Below are positions 1-9,385 of a DNA stretch of 35,219 nt, piece after piece. The position numbers and the translations under genes were made by a program. Origin of the DNA: Parcubacteria group bacterium GW2011_GWA2_51_10 (lineage in GTDB: Bacteria; Patescibacteriota; Minisyncoccia; Phycocordibacterales; UBA2100); contig LCQS01000003.1 of assembly GCA_001004265.1 (NCBI GenBank), forward strand, positions 1 through 35,219, read 5' to 3'. Under the pieces are notes generated by a model that was not told where the DNA came from, ran no database searches, and worked only from the letters and a program-made list of their open reading frames with translations. Within the stretch, counting starts at the first letter, position 1; the number at the start of each line of letters is the position of its first letter.

Positions 1-1
1 T

Positions 2-1666
2 CTTCGAGGCGAACCGCACAATCTTTTCTGGGAACTCTCGACACTGATCGCAATCATGCTCCTTGGGCACTGGATAGAAATGCGCGCCGTGCAGGGAGCG
101 CAAGGCGCTCTGAAAGAACTTGCGAAGCTGCTTCCCGACACTGCAGAAGTTTTGCGCGGCGGCACTTCACTCATTATTTCGCTTTCCGAATTGCGAGAGG
201 GTGACATCGTCCTTGTGAAGCCGGGCGGGAAAATTCCCGCTGACGGAACTATTATTGAGGGAGATTCGGAACTTAACGAATCAATCGTGACAGGGGAATC
301 GCGGCTCGTCTCTAAAACGAAGGGCTCCGCCGTTATCGCCGGCTCAATAAACGGCGACGGAAGTCTCAAGATTCAAGTTGCGAAAATTGGCGAGCGCACA
401 TTTCTTGCTGGAGTGATGCGTCTTGTTGCCGATGCACAGGCGAGCAAATCCCGTCTCCAAATGCTTTCAGACAAAGCCGCTTTTGTTCTGACTGTAGTAG
501 CAGTTGCCGCCGGAGGGTTGACATTTTTGGTATGGATTTTTGCAAAAGCTGGAATTGTATTTGCGACCGAGCGCCTCGTCGCGGTTCTTGTGATTGCATG
601 CCCGCACGCTCTTGGGCTCGCGATTCCACTGGTTGCTTCAATTTCTACAACGATGGCGGCGCGAAATGGACTCCTGGTGCGGCAGCGTCTCGCACTCGAG
701 GCGGCGCGCAAAGTTAGTGTCGTTCTTTTTGATAAGACCGGCACGCTCACGAAGGGCGAGTTTGGAGTCGACACTGTTATCGCAGGCTCTGGCGGCGCGG
801 AAGAAGAGGTACTGCGGCTTGCCGCGTCCGTGAACAGTCATTCCGAGCATTCGATAGGGAAGGCAATTGTTGCGGAGGCGAGGAAAAGAAACATCACTCT
901 TGAGGAAGTTACAAATTTTGCGCGCATTCCCGAGGGAGGCGTGAAGGGGCTCGTTGCCGGGAAAGAGATTGCAGTTGGCAACGAAAGAGCACTTGGTGCA
1001 AAAGGACGGGGCGAAGAATTCAAAAGCCGCGTGGATGTTCTATCACAGCAGGGAAAAACCGTCGTATACATTACTTCTGATGGTTCTCTCGTCGGTGCCA
1101 TTGCGCTAGTAGATGTCATCCGCGAGGAGTCGCGCGATGCCGTGTCGGCGCTCAAGAATCTCGGCGTGCGTGTTGCGATGGTCACTGGCGATTCAGAAGA
1201 CGTCGCTTCATGGGTTTCCAAAGAGCTGGGCATCGACGAATATTTTGCGAAAGTTCTTCCGCATGAGAAATCGGAAAAGGTAAAACTGCTCCAATCTCGT
1301 GGCGAGAAGGTCGCTATGGTCGGAGATGGCGTGAATGACGCGCCGGCTTTGACGCAATCAGATCTCGGAATCGCAATTGGCGCGGGCACGAACGTTGCGA
1401 TCGAATCAGCGGGAATCATTCTTATCAAAAGCGATCCGCGCGACATCCCAAAAATAATCCGGCTCTCACAGCTTACGTACTCGAAAATGATCCAGAATCT
1501 TTTCTGGGCGACTGGTTACAACGTCGTCGCGCTTCCACTTGCGGCTGGCGTGCTTGCGTTTAAAGGAGTCATTCTTCAGCCGGCCGTTGCGGCGATTCTG
1601 ATGTCGCTTTCCACAGTCGTCGTCGCTTTGAACGCGCTCCTTCTGCGGCGTCGCTCGCTCACGTAA
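2..1666 (+). CDS. Heavy-metal (Cu/Ag, CopB-like) P1B-type ATPase, 5' truncated by window edge
   Basis: Frame open from base 2 (LRGEPHNLFWELSTLIAIM...); TGES, ACPHALGLAIPL (CPH metal motif), DKTGTLT, GDGVNDAPAL motifs. Confidence 0.95.
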   Translation, partial: LRGEPHNLFWELSTLIAIMLLGHWIEMRAVQGAQGALKELAKLLPDTAEVLRGGTSLIISLSELREGDIVLVKPGGKIPADGTIIEGDSELNESIVTGESRLVSKTKGSAVIAGSINGDGSLKIQVAKIGERTFLAGVMRLVADAQASKSRLQMLSDKAAFVLTVVAVAAGGLTFLVWIFAKAGIVFATERLVAVLVIACPHALGLAIPLVASISTTMAARNGLLVRQRLALEAARKVSVVLFDKTGTLTKGEFGVDTVIAGSGGAEEEVLRLAASVNSHSEHSIGKAIVAEARKRNITLEEVTNFARIPEGGVKGLVAGKEIAVGNERALGAKGRGEEFKSRVDVLSQQGKTVVYITSDGSLVGAIALVDVIREESRDAVSALKNLGVRVAMVTGDSEDVASWVSKELGIDEYFAKVLPHEKSEKVKLLQSRGEKVAMVGDGVNDAPALTQSDLGIAIGAGTNVAIESAGIILIKSDPRDIPKIIRLSQLTYSKMIQNLFWATGYNVVALPLAAGVLAFKGVILQPAVAAILMSLSTVVVALNALLLRRRSLT

Positions 1667-1685
1667 TGCTATGTATACTATGAAT

Positions 1686-2081
1686 ATGGCTAAGAGCGTG
1701 GCGTTTATTCTCGCAATCAGCTTCCTCGCAGTTGCGCTCTTTGGATTTTCTGACGCGCATCTCGGGATGCAGAGCCATGGCTCGGACTGTGTCGCAGCGA
1801 CCGTACTCTCGGCTGATTGCCCAAGAGGGGGGAGTTTATTCGCGAGCTTCGCATTTCACATGGATGCGTTTAAGGATTTCACTGCGGCGACTGCTTCCTC
1901 CGCTGCCCTCTTACTTTTTGCGCTCGCTTTCGCGCTCGTTCTCGTTTTTGTGGGAAGTTCACTTTCTCCGCCCCAGTTCAAAGACAGGATTTTCTATTCA
2001 CTCTACGCATTCAATCGCTCGCGCGACCGATGGCTCCTCCGCTGGTTAGCCCTTCACGAAAACAGTCCCGCGACTCTCTAG
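1686..2081 (+). CDS. Small membrane protein of unknown function
   Basis: ORF with two hydrophobic segments; start chosen at ATG 1686 because TATACT lies 6 nt upstream (ORF track starts at 1671). Confidence 0.6.
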   Translation: MAKSVAFILAISFLAVALFGFSDAHLGMQSHGSDCVAATVLSADCPRGGSLFASFAFHMDAFKDFTAATASSAALLLFALAFALVLVFVGSSLSPPQFKDRIFYSLYAFNRSRDRWLLRWLALHENSPATL

Positions 2082-2097
2082 AGTGGTGCATGCTTCC

Positions 2098-2112
2098 TCC
2101 ACCGCCGGTGGA
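2098..2112. repeat. Inverted repeat TCCACCG-c-CGGTGGA nested in outer ATGCT/AGCAT arms (2090-2125)
   Basis: Read directly; lies in the 1671/2169 intergenic gap. Confidence 0.6.
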
Positions 2113-2168
2113 AGGCGGCGAGCATCGCTTCTTCGATTTAGCGGCGCTTGTAATCAAAGAAATTAACC

Positions 2169-2717
2169 ATGAACAACATAGGGAGCGACATATCGCCTAA
2201 ATTCATAGTCGTGTTAGTCGCATTTATAGCGATTCTTGTTGGGGTTGTCTGGATAGCGCGCCCGCAGGAAGACGTTCTTGGCGCTGGCGAGAGAGAGCAG
2301 AGCGAAACGACGCAGCAAGACGGCTCTACGGGCGAGGCATCACTCGTCGTGGAAGGTGATTCGAATTATGATTTCGGCACGATCAGCATGGCGGCTGGAA
2401 AGGTGAAGAGAGAATTCAAAATTAAAAATACGGGGGAAGGGCCGGTAACGATCGAGAAAATGTACACATCGTGCATGTGCACCGAGGCCACTCTATCCGC
2501 CGGGGGAAAACGATTCGGGCCGTTCGGCATGCCGGGGCATGCCGCAGTTCCCACGATCCGCTACACACTCAGTCCGAATGACGAGGGAATCGTCGAGGTT
2601 GTCTTCGATCCCGCGGCCCATGGGCCATCGGGCGTCGGCCCCATAGAGCGAGCGGTCCGGATTGAAAACAGCGGCAAGCCGATAGAGCTGACATTTTCCG
2701 CGATGGTGAGACCCTAG
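2169..2717 (+). CDS. DUF1573 domain protein (membrane anchored)
   Basis: N-terminal TM helix; YDFGTISMAAGKVKREFKIKNTGEGPVTIEKMYTSCMCTEA is DUF1573-like. Confidence 0.85.
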   Translation: MNNIGSDISPKFIVVLVAFIAILVGVVWIARPQEDVLGAGEREQSETTQQDGSTGEASLVVEGDSNYDFGTISMAAGKVKREFKIKNTGEGPVTIEKMYTSCMCTEATLSAGGKRFGPFGMPGHAAVPTIRYTLSPNDEGIVEVVFDPAAHGPSGVGPIERAVRIENSGKPIELTFSAMVRP

Positions 2718-2719
2718 CT

Positions 2720-3502
2720 ATGAGAAACACTTGGAAACTTCTGGTCGCAGCCGCGGTTCTATTTGCAGGAGCATTCGTGCTCTTCAATTCCGGCGCTGCC
2801 GGCACGGAGGCACTTTGGAATCTAAGCAGGGAGGGAGCGTGGCTGCTTCCCTTGGTGGCAGTTGCGGCTCTCCTCGATAGTGTCAATCCGTGTGCATTCG
2901 GCATCCTACTTCTTACGATTGCGTTTCTCTTCTCGATCGGAACGATGCGCGCAGGGATTCTCAAGATCGGTGCAGCCTACATCCTCGGCATCTTCGCGGT
3001 TTATCTCTTGATCGGCCTTGGGATTCTGCAGGCGTTGCACCTGTTTAACACGCCGCACTTTATGGCGAAGGTAGGAGCGGGACTTTTAATCGCACTTGGT
3101 TCCATCAACGTGCTCGGTGCGATATTCCCATCGTTTCCGATTCGGTTCCACATTCCGAAAGCCGCGCACGACAAAATGGCGCACCTGATGGAAAAGGCAT
3201 CCATGCCGACGGCCTTTCTCCTCGGCGCGCTCGTGGGGCTGTGCGAATTTCCCTGCACGGGAGGGCCGTATCTCATGGTCTTGGGTCTTCTCCACGATAC
3301 GGCAAGTTACCTCACGGGTGTCGCGTACCTTCTACTCTACAACCTTATCTTTATCGCACCGCTTGCGATAGTGCTCGCGCTTGCAAGCGAGAAAACGCTC
3401 ATTGAGAAGGTGCGGCAGTGGAAGAGCGCGGAGAATACCACTATGAAGATATGGGCCGGCGTGGGCATGATCCTCCTCGGGGTTATAATCTACCTGCTTT
3501 AA
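2720..3502 (+). CDS. Cytochrome c biogenesis/thiol-disulfide transmembrane protein, CcdA/DsbD-like
   Basis: Polytopic; DSVNPCAFGILLLTIAFLFS and GLCEFPCTGGPYLMVLGLL paired-Cys TM motifs. Confidence 0.85.
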   Translation: MRNTWKLLVAAAVLFAGAFVLFNSGAAGTEALWNLSREGAWLLPLVAVAALLDSVNPCAFGILLLTIAFLFSIGTMRAGILKIGAAYILGIFAVYLLIGLGILQALHLFNTPHFMAKVGAGLLIALGSINVLGAIFPSFPIRFHIPKAAHDKMAHLMEKASMPTAFLLGALVGLCEFPCTGGPYLMVLGLLHDTASYLTGVAYLLLYNLIFIAPLAIVLALASEKTLIEKVRQWKSAENTTMKIWAGVGMILLGVIIYLL

Positions 3503-3506
3503 AACC

Positions 3507-3941
3507 ATGTTCTTCTACGCAACCATCGCTGCCATACTTGTGTTGACGGTTCTCGTCTACCTTCTCAACCGAGCGAATTTCTTCCGCGTGTGCTCGATCT
3601 GTGCGGGCATTGCAGGGGTATGGATCGGCCTTGTAGTATTGCGCCTTGCAGGACGGTCAGTAGACCCAGTCGTTCTCGCGCTCCTCCTCGGTGGCTCTGT
3701 CGTGGGCGCTATGTACCTCATTGAGAAAGAAGCCCACGAACTGCATCTGTATCAGAAAACTGGACTCGTTCTTGCAGGATTCGCAGGCGCATACGGTATT
3801 GTCGTCGAATCATGGGTAGAAGCTGCGCTCGGCATCCTCGCCTTCGCGCTGCTCTACATGCTTGTGCGCCGCGGTACGGGAAGGCACGATGCGGCACCCG
3901 CGAATAAAGATCTCATTAAAAAAATGGAAGACTGCTGCTGA
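3507..3941 (+). CDS. Membrane protein of unknown function with CxxC and C-terminal CC
   Basis: ORF of 144 aa immediately downstream of the CcdA-like gene; VCSIC and ...KKMEDCC. Confidence 0.65.
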   Translation: MFFYATIAAILVLTVLVYLLNRANFFRVCSICAGIAGVWIGLVVLRLAGRSVDPVVLALLLGGSVVGAMYLIEKEAHELHLYQKTGLVLAGFAGAYGIVVESWVEAALGILAFALLYMLVRRGTGRHDAAPANKDLIKKMEDCC

Positions 3942-3970
3942 CAGACAGGCTTCCGTAAACTTCTAACACA

Positions 3971-4849
3971 ATGGAACAGTCGACAGAGGAAAACATTAAG
4001 CAACACATTATACCGTGGGCGGCCATAGTTGCTGTTGCCCTCTTCTTGGGATTGTGGCTTTCAGGGCAGGATATTTCGGCAAGAGCCGCACAGGCCTTTC
4101 CCAGCAGCGCGCAGTGGTCGGAGTCACTTCCGACACTCTCAATCGAGTGGGGTGACACGGGCAGAAAATTAGTAGAAAGTGGTGCAATTGATCCGGAAAA
4201 ATTCGAGCAGCTCTACGAAGAGCGAGGAGGCCTTTCGACAGAAGAGCGCGCTCTCTTGTACGAGGATAGCGGCGCTGTTGTCGTCACGAAGGAAAACGCC
4301 GGCGTTTTTTTGAATCTTTTGTGGGCCGTCGGCATTGCGAACGAAAATCCAATCCTTTTCGATCCAGACGAAATGATGAACCCGGTATATGCGAATGCGG
4401 GTTCGCCAGCTAGCGGATTCGCCTCAACGGGCGGCTGGACGCTCGCGCACGGAAGCGCAATGAATCACTACGGGAAACACTCGATCATTTCGCTTACACC
4501 GCATCAGCAGAAGCTCGTTGATGACGTGTCGCGAAATATCTATCGTCCATGCTGCAACAATTCAACGCATTTTCCGGACTGCAATCACGGCATGGCGATG
4601 CTCGGCCTCTTAGAGATTCTCGCGAGCCAAGGAGCGAGCGAGGAGGAAATGTATTCGGCCGCACTCGCTGTAAATTCGCTCTGGTTTCTAGATGCGTACG
4701 ATACGATCGGTGCATACGCGAACGAGAAGGGGTTGCTGCTCTCGCCACAAGAAATGCTATCCGCTTACTATTCGAGCGCATCGGGATTCGCGAAAGTCGC
4801 CGAGCAGGTTTCCACGCTGCGGCAGGGTGGAAGCTCTTGTTCCGCGTGA
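3971..4849 (+). CDS. Conserved-looking hypothetical protein, N-terminal TM anchor, Cys/His-rich central motif
   Basis: 292 aa ORF; NIYRPCCNNSTHFPDCNHGMAMLGLLEI motif. Confidence 0.75.
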   Translation: MEQSTEENIKQHIIPWAAIVAVALFLGLWLSGQDISARAAQAFPSSAQWSESLPTLSIEWGDTGRKLVESGAIDPEKFEQLYEERGGLSTEERALLYEDSGAVVVTKENAGVFLNLLWAVGIANENPILFDPDEMMNPVYANAGSPASGFASTGGWTLAHGSAMNHYGKHSIISLTPHQQKLVDDVSRNIYRPCCNNSTHFPDCNHGMAMLGLLEILASQGASEEEMYSAALAVNSLWFLDAYDTIGAYANEKGLLLSPQEMLSAYYSSASGFAKVAEQVSTLRQGGSSCSA

Positions 4850-4893
4850 GGTGAAGTGTAATATTGAACGCTTAATCGATTAGGGTTACTACT

Positions 4894-5286
4894 ATGGATA
4901 AAAATTCTAATTCAGTGATCGTTGCTCTTTTGGTTCTTATTATCGGATTCGGAGCCGGATATTTCGCGCGAGGCGCACAAATGCCGTCTATGGGAACTCA
5001 TATGATGGGGGATGGCCGTATAATGGGAGATTCCTCGATGGAAATGGGCACGGGAAACGCTATTAGTGACATGGTGAATGGGCTTTTCGGGAAGAGTGGA
5101 GACGAATTCGATAAGGTCTTTCTTACGATGATGATTGTTCATCATGAGGGAGCCGTTGAAATGGCGCGCGCCGCTCTTCGCGATGCAAATCGGGAAGAGA
5201 TAAAAGACATGGCGGATAGCATCATTTCCGCACAGAATGCCGAAATAGTTCAAATGCGAGAGTGGCAACGGCAGTGGTACAAGTAG
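4894..5286 (+). CDS. DUF305 family protein
   Basis: FLTMMIVHHEGAVEMARAAL...SIISAQNAEIVQMREW is DUF305-like. Confidence 0.9.
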   Translation: MDKNSNSVIVALLVLIIGFGAGYFARGAQMPSMGTHMMGDGRIMGDSSMEMGTGNAISDMVNGLFGKSGDEFDKVFLTMMIVHHEGAVEMARAALRDANREEIKDMADSIISAQNAEIVQMREWQRQWYK

Positions 5287-5341
5287 GCCTCGTCAACGAG
5301 TTGCCGCCGCTTGCGGTCGCGGGAGACGCTATAATGCTCTT

Positions 5342-5833
5342 ATGCGCACTATTGAGCGGGATATAGTCGCTGCAGTCATATTCTCGAAGGACGGCAAGAT
5401 TCTGCAGGCGCTTCAAGATCCACTTGGCCGCGGAGTGTATCCGGGGTGCTGGGGCATCGTCGGAGGCGGCATCGAGGATGATGAAGATGAGCGAAGCGCA
5501 CTCGATCGGGAAGTATTAGAAGAATCGGGCATCGACATTTCAGGATATCCGGTTGAATTAATCCATCTCGCAGATGGAGAGGGTATAAAAAAGTTAAAGG
5601 GGACCGGCGAGCGGGTATTTTGTAAAATGAAATTTCACACATACAAAGTTCTCATTCATGACAGGAATGCCGAAGACATATCCGTCACGCTTGACGATGA
5701 GCATACCGAATATCGTTGGTGTGATCCGTCGGAGCTGATCGCCCTAAAGATCACGCCGCCGTCAGTGGATCTCTTCACGAAGCTCGGGTATCTCAAGACT
5801 AGTATGTTGAAAGTCGTAAGTAGTAGTAAGTAG
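5342..5833 (+). CDS. Nudix hydrolase
   Basis: Nudix box GGGIEDDEDERSALDREVLEESGI; TATAAT 6 nt upstream of ATG. Confidence 0.93.
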   Translation: MRTIERDIVAAVIFSKDGKILQALQDPLGRGVYPGCWGIVGGGIEDDEDERSALDREVLEESGIDISGYPVELIHLADGEGIKKLKGTGERVFCKMKFHTYKVLIHDRNAEDISVTLDDEHTEYRWCDPSELIALKITPPSVDLFTKLGYLKTSMLKVVSSSK

Positions 5834-5887
5834 TAACAATCCAAATTCGTAAAACTTGCGAGCTCATGAAAGATTCATGTACCATTC

Positions 5888-8002
5888 ATGGTGATGAATT
5901 ATTCTTCATCAATGCCCCGATTTCTCCGCACCATCCTCAATACTTTGATGCGCGATATTCGGGAGCAGAAAATACTTCCATTTCTTATAGTTTTTGGCGC
6001 TTTCTTCCTTGGGGCAAAATTCGGACAGTATTTCTACTTAAACTATGAGACTTCTCCGGCTCTCATCTTGCCGACCGCTGGAATCGCCCTCGCTGCGGTG
6101 CTCCTCCGCGGTTACCGCATGTGGGTGCCGATCGCTCTGGCGTCTCTCATCGCATCGCTCACGAGTCCTCAAGATCCTCCGACTATCGTTCTCTTAGCGG
6201 CGACGCTCGGCCAGACGCTGCAGCCTATTGCGGGCGCCTTCTTTTTGAAAAAACTTGGGTTTGAAATGACATTCGATAGGACACGTGATGTCCTTTTCTT
6301 TACTGGTGTCGCTTTTGTGAGCGCCACCATTGCACCGACTATCATTGTCGCGGCGCAAGCCGCCGCAGGATCGCTCATGGATTCGCTCTATCTTACGTGG
6401 AGCAGAGGCTGGGCGGGGCGTCTCCTAAGCATGCTCATCATAACGCCGCTTCTTCTCTCATGGCTCCTGAACAATGCGAAATCATTGTCTCGCAAAGAGG
6501 TCGTAGAAAATATGCTCGCATTTGGCCTCTTATTACTCTCGACGTATCTCCTCTTTTGGCTGCCGATCGCGCAATCTTTGGCGTTCCTTTTCCTGCTGCT
6601 CCTCATGATGACTCTGTTCTGGGTCGCACTGCGAATGAACTTTCGCCTCATGGCGCTTGCATTTTTCCTAATAACCTCGCTTGGCATAGCCGGAGCGATT
6701 GAGGTCGCGGACGCGCTTCCGATGCCGCTCAATCAGCGACTATTCTCGATTGAGCTCTTTATGACTCTCATCGCACCGATTTTCTTTTTGTTTTCTGCGC
6801 TTGTGAAGGAACGTCGTATCGCCCTTGCGATATCTCGTCGGCGGGCGCAGGAGCTCGAAGAGGCGATGCTGCAGCTTGAGAAATCAGATCGCGCAAAAGA
6901 TGAATTTATCGCCACCCTGGCGCATGAATTACGCAATCCTCTCGCGGCTCTTCAGCACGAGCTCGAACTCATAAAGTTCCTCGGTATGCGCAGGCGCGGC
7001 GCGGCCGATTCACTATCTGCCGCGATGCGCCAAACAAAGCAGATCGATCGGATGCTCAGAAATCTGCTTGATACTGCGCGCGCGCAACAGGGCAAGATCG
7101 AGCTTCGGCTCAAGGCCATCGACGCGGCACAGGTGGCATCACATGCTATTGAAACGGTAAGGCCGCTTCTCCTCTCGGGCAATCAGATATTCACGCACAC
7201 GGTCACGCCGAAATCCTTTTTCATCGTCTGCGATCCGATGCGCATCGAGCAAATTATCGTAAACCTTCTCTCAAATGCCGTGAAATATACGGCGGAAGGT
7301 GGGCGCATTGAGTTCATCGTACGTCGGCAAGACAAGGTTGCGGAATTTATCGTCAAAGACACCGGGCGAGGCATCGCGGCAGACATGATCCAGAAGATAT
7401 TTGACATATTCGTACAAGCTGCACACACTAACCTTATACAGGCAGGGCTGGGGATTGGACTTACACTTTCGCGCAATTTGGCGCAGCTCCACGGAGGAAC
7501 GCTCACGGCGGTAAGCGGCGGAGTCGGGAAGGGAAGCGAGTTCACACTGCGCATTCCGCTTACGAACGATCTTGCTATGCCTCACAAAGAAAGAAAAAGA
7601 AAAGCAGCGACACAAAAGAGTCGAACTCCGCGCCGAGTTCTTGTGGTTGATGACAATGTGGATCTTGCGACCGCATTCGAAAAAATCCTCGGCATGCTCG
7701 GCCATGACGTGCGTACTGTGCACGATGGAAATTTGGCTCTGAAAGCGGCGCTCGAGTTCCATCCGTCAGTCGTCTTTCTCGATCTCGCCATGCCGAATAA
7801 AGATGGGTACGCTATCGCACGGGAGATGCGTTTGGAGCCGACGCTCGAGGATGTGTCGATCATTGCTCTGTCTGGCTACGGGCAAGAGGAAGATCGTGCG
7901 CGAACTGCAGGAGCGGGATTCGACGGTCATGTCGTGAAGCCCATAAGCATTGAGAACATCAGGGGGATATTGAAAAAACCGCCGCAGAGGGTCAACAGAT
8001 GA
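5888..8002 (+). CDS. Hybrid sensor histidine kinase: MASE1-like membrane sensor, HisKA, HATPase_c and receiver domain
   Basis: N-terminal TM bundle with PTAGIALAAVLLRGYRMWVPI; H box FIATLAHELRNPL; N box IVNLLSNAVKYT; G boxes; C-terminal receiver VLVVDDNVDLA...VVFLDLAMPNKDG. Start may be 5891 or 5894. Confidence 0.92.
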   Translation: MVMNYSSSMPRFLRTILNTLMRDIREQKILPFLIVFGAFFLGAKFGQYFYLNYETSPALILPTAGIALAAVLLRGYRMWVPIALASLIASLTSPQDPPTIVLLAATLGQTLQPIAGAFFLKKLGFEMTFDRTRDVLFFTGVAFVSATIAPTIIVAAQAAAGSLMDSLYLTWSRGWAGRLLSMLIITPLLLSWLLNNAKSLSRKEVVENMLAFGLLLLSTYLLFWLPIAQSLAFLFLLLLMMTLFWVALRMNFRLMALAFFLITSLGIAGAIEVADALPMPLNQRLFSIELFMTLIAPIFFLFSALVKERRIALAISRRRAQELEEAMLQLEKSDRAKDEFIATLAHELRNPLAALQHELELIKFLGMRRRGAADSLSAAMRQTKQIDRMLRNLLDTARAQQGKIELRLKAIDAAQVASHAIETVRPLLLSGNQIFTHTVTPKSFFIVCDPMRIEQIIVNLLSNAVKYTAEGGRIEFIVRRQDKVAEFIVKDTGRGIAADMIQKIFDIFVQAAHTNLIQAGLGIGLTLSRNLAQLHGGTLTAVSGGVGKGSEFTLRIPLTNDLAMPHKERKRKAATQKSRTPRRVLVVDDNVDLATAFEKILGMLGHDVRTVHDGNLALKAALEFHPSVVFLDLAMPNKDGYAIAREMRLEPTLEDVSIIALSGYGQEEDRARTAGAGFDGHVVKPISIENIRGILKKPPQRVNR

Positions 8003-8026
8003 CAATCCACAGTGTGCTGCCGACAG

Positions 8027-8044
8027 GTCCTCATTAATGAGGAC
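8027..8044. promoter_or_regulatory. 18-bp perfect palindrome GTCCTCATTAATGAGGAC
   Basis: Read directly; between hybrid kinase stop and the next start codon. Confidence 0.5.
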
Positions 8045-8062
8045 TGATGCTACCATTTTCAT

Positions 8063-8566
8063 GTGGTATATACGCTTCTCATAATCGGCCATATTATTGG
8101 GACCGTACTTGGTGCGGGGGCTGCCACGTTTGCAGAGATACTGCACATGCGCGCCATGCGCGACGGCGTCATGGATCCGGAAGAAAGCGCGACGCTCTCT
8201 CTCGTGTATCGCGTGATCCGGATCGGGCTTTTTATCGCGATTCTGACGGGCTTTGCATTCTTGATAGACTTTCGTTTTATTACCGGACACGAAGAGCGGC
8301 TGTATAGCGAAAAACTGTGGGCGAAAATGACCATTGTGCTCCTCATACCAGTAAATGCACTTCTCCTCCAAGCGAGAAGAATACCGTTCTGGCTCGGCTC
8401 GGCGCTTTCGCTCACTGCATGGTACGCCGCTATTGTTTTGGGCGTCTTCCGCGCTATTCCATATTCATACCTAGAGATAATGAGTGCCTTCATTGTTGCT
8501 GTCCTCGTCATGTCCGCCATTTTAGAAGCCATTCGGCGCGCGTATCATAAAATGACCACGGCATGA
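8063..8566 (+). CDS. Polytopic membrane protein (GTG start)
   Basis: 167 aa, hydrophobic, 4-bp overlap with next gene. Confidence 0.75.
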   Translation: MVYTLLIIGHIIGTVLGAGAATFAEILHMRAMRDGVMDPEESATLSLVYRVIRIGLFIAILTGFAFLIDFRFITGHEERLYSEKLWAKMTIVLLIPVNALLLQARRIPFWLGSALSLTAWYAAIVLGVFRAIPYSYLEIMSAFIVAVLVMSAILEAIRRAYHKMTTA

Positions 8567-9012
8567 GCTTCACAATTGCAGTTGTCGTTCACGTTCTTCT
8601 TGGGGTGACAGGTGTTGCCTTTTCCTATGCAGTCGCGCTTGGAGTTAAGAAGCGCGTACCCAATGTTGCATTTCTAAAATGGTCATCGGCAATCGCACTT
8701 ATTTCATATCTACTGTCGTGGGCGACGGGCGCATACTATTACGTGCTGAACTATGGAACGGCGGTCAAACCGAGAATTATGGAGGGTGCGTATCCATGGG
8801 CACACTCAATTTTTATGGAGTCCAAGGAGCACATTTTCCTCTTCCTTCCATTCATGGCGCTAGTTATTGCTCTTATTATCTTTGTGCGCGGAGAAAGAAT
8901 AGCGGCAGATGTCTCAATGCGAAATTCACTGTTCATTCTGTCGCTCACGACTTTCTTTCTCGGAGTATTCATAACACTCTCTGGTGTTCTCGTATCTGGA
9001 GCTGTGCGGTAA
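8563..9012 (+). CDS. Polytopic membrane protein with intramembrane His residues
   Basis: 149 aa; VVVHVLLG, YPWAHSIFMESKEHIFLFLP; ATGA overlap with upstream gene. Confidence 0.75.
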   Translation: MSFTIAVVVHVLLGVTGVAFSYAVALGVKKRVPNVAFLKWSSAIALISYLLSWATGAYYYVLNYGTAVKPRIMEGAYPWAHSIFMESKEHIFLFLPFMALVIALIIFVRGERIAADVSMRNSLFILSLTTFFLGVFITLSGVLVSGAVR

Positions 9013-9032
9013 GACAATTATTTTGGATCTAT

Positions 9033-9371
9033 ATGCCTACACATTCCGCTTCAGAATTAGGAAACAGAATTCTTAGAGCATACCTCATCGCTGCGATTGT
9101 TACAGTGCTCTTTATTACCATCGTTACGGTTGCGGCGGATATTTATCTACCGCTGAAGGATTGGCTGAAGACAGTCTTTTTTCATCATTGGCTCGGCAAG
9201 GGGGCTTTGGCGGGCCTCGTCTTTTTCATTTCCGCGGCGGCGCTTTCATCCGTATCGCCGCGGCGAGATGAAGACGTATCATCCGCAATGCGTCTCCTTT
9301 CTATCGTGAGCATACTCTGCGCTCTTTCTCTTATTGCTTTCTTCTTTCTCGAGGCGTCCGGCCTCATCTGA
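9033..9371 (+). CDS. Small two/three-TM membrane protein
   Basis: ORF-track extension to 8679 overlaps the upstream CDS out of frame; ATG 9033 gives a clean TM protein MPTHSASELGNRILRAYLIAAIV... Confidence 0.7.
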   Translation: MPTHSASELGNRILRAYLIAAIVTVLFITIVTVAADIYLPLKDWLKTVFFHHWLGKGALAGLVFFISAAALSSVSPRRDEDVSSAMRLLSIVSILCALSLIAFFFLEASGLI

Positions 9372-9385
9372 ATCAATTGGACAGT

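Noticed and set aside
838-1446. 202-aa minus-strand ORF inside the P-type ATPase
   Set aside because: Shadow ORF antisense to a well-supported gene; Ser/Thr/Pro-rich composition typical of reverse-frame translation.
5815-5837. Short direct repeat gtaagtagta/gtaagtagta at the end of the Nudix gene
   Set aside because: Too short; simple-sequence slippage is sufficient explanation.
7271-7762. 163-aa minus-strand ORF under the kinase gene
   Set aside because: Antisense to conserved HATPase and receiver motifs.
8679-9032. N-terminal extension of the 8679-9371 ORF
   Set aside because: Overlaps the upstream membrane protein out of frame; ATG 9033 is the more plausible start.
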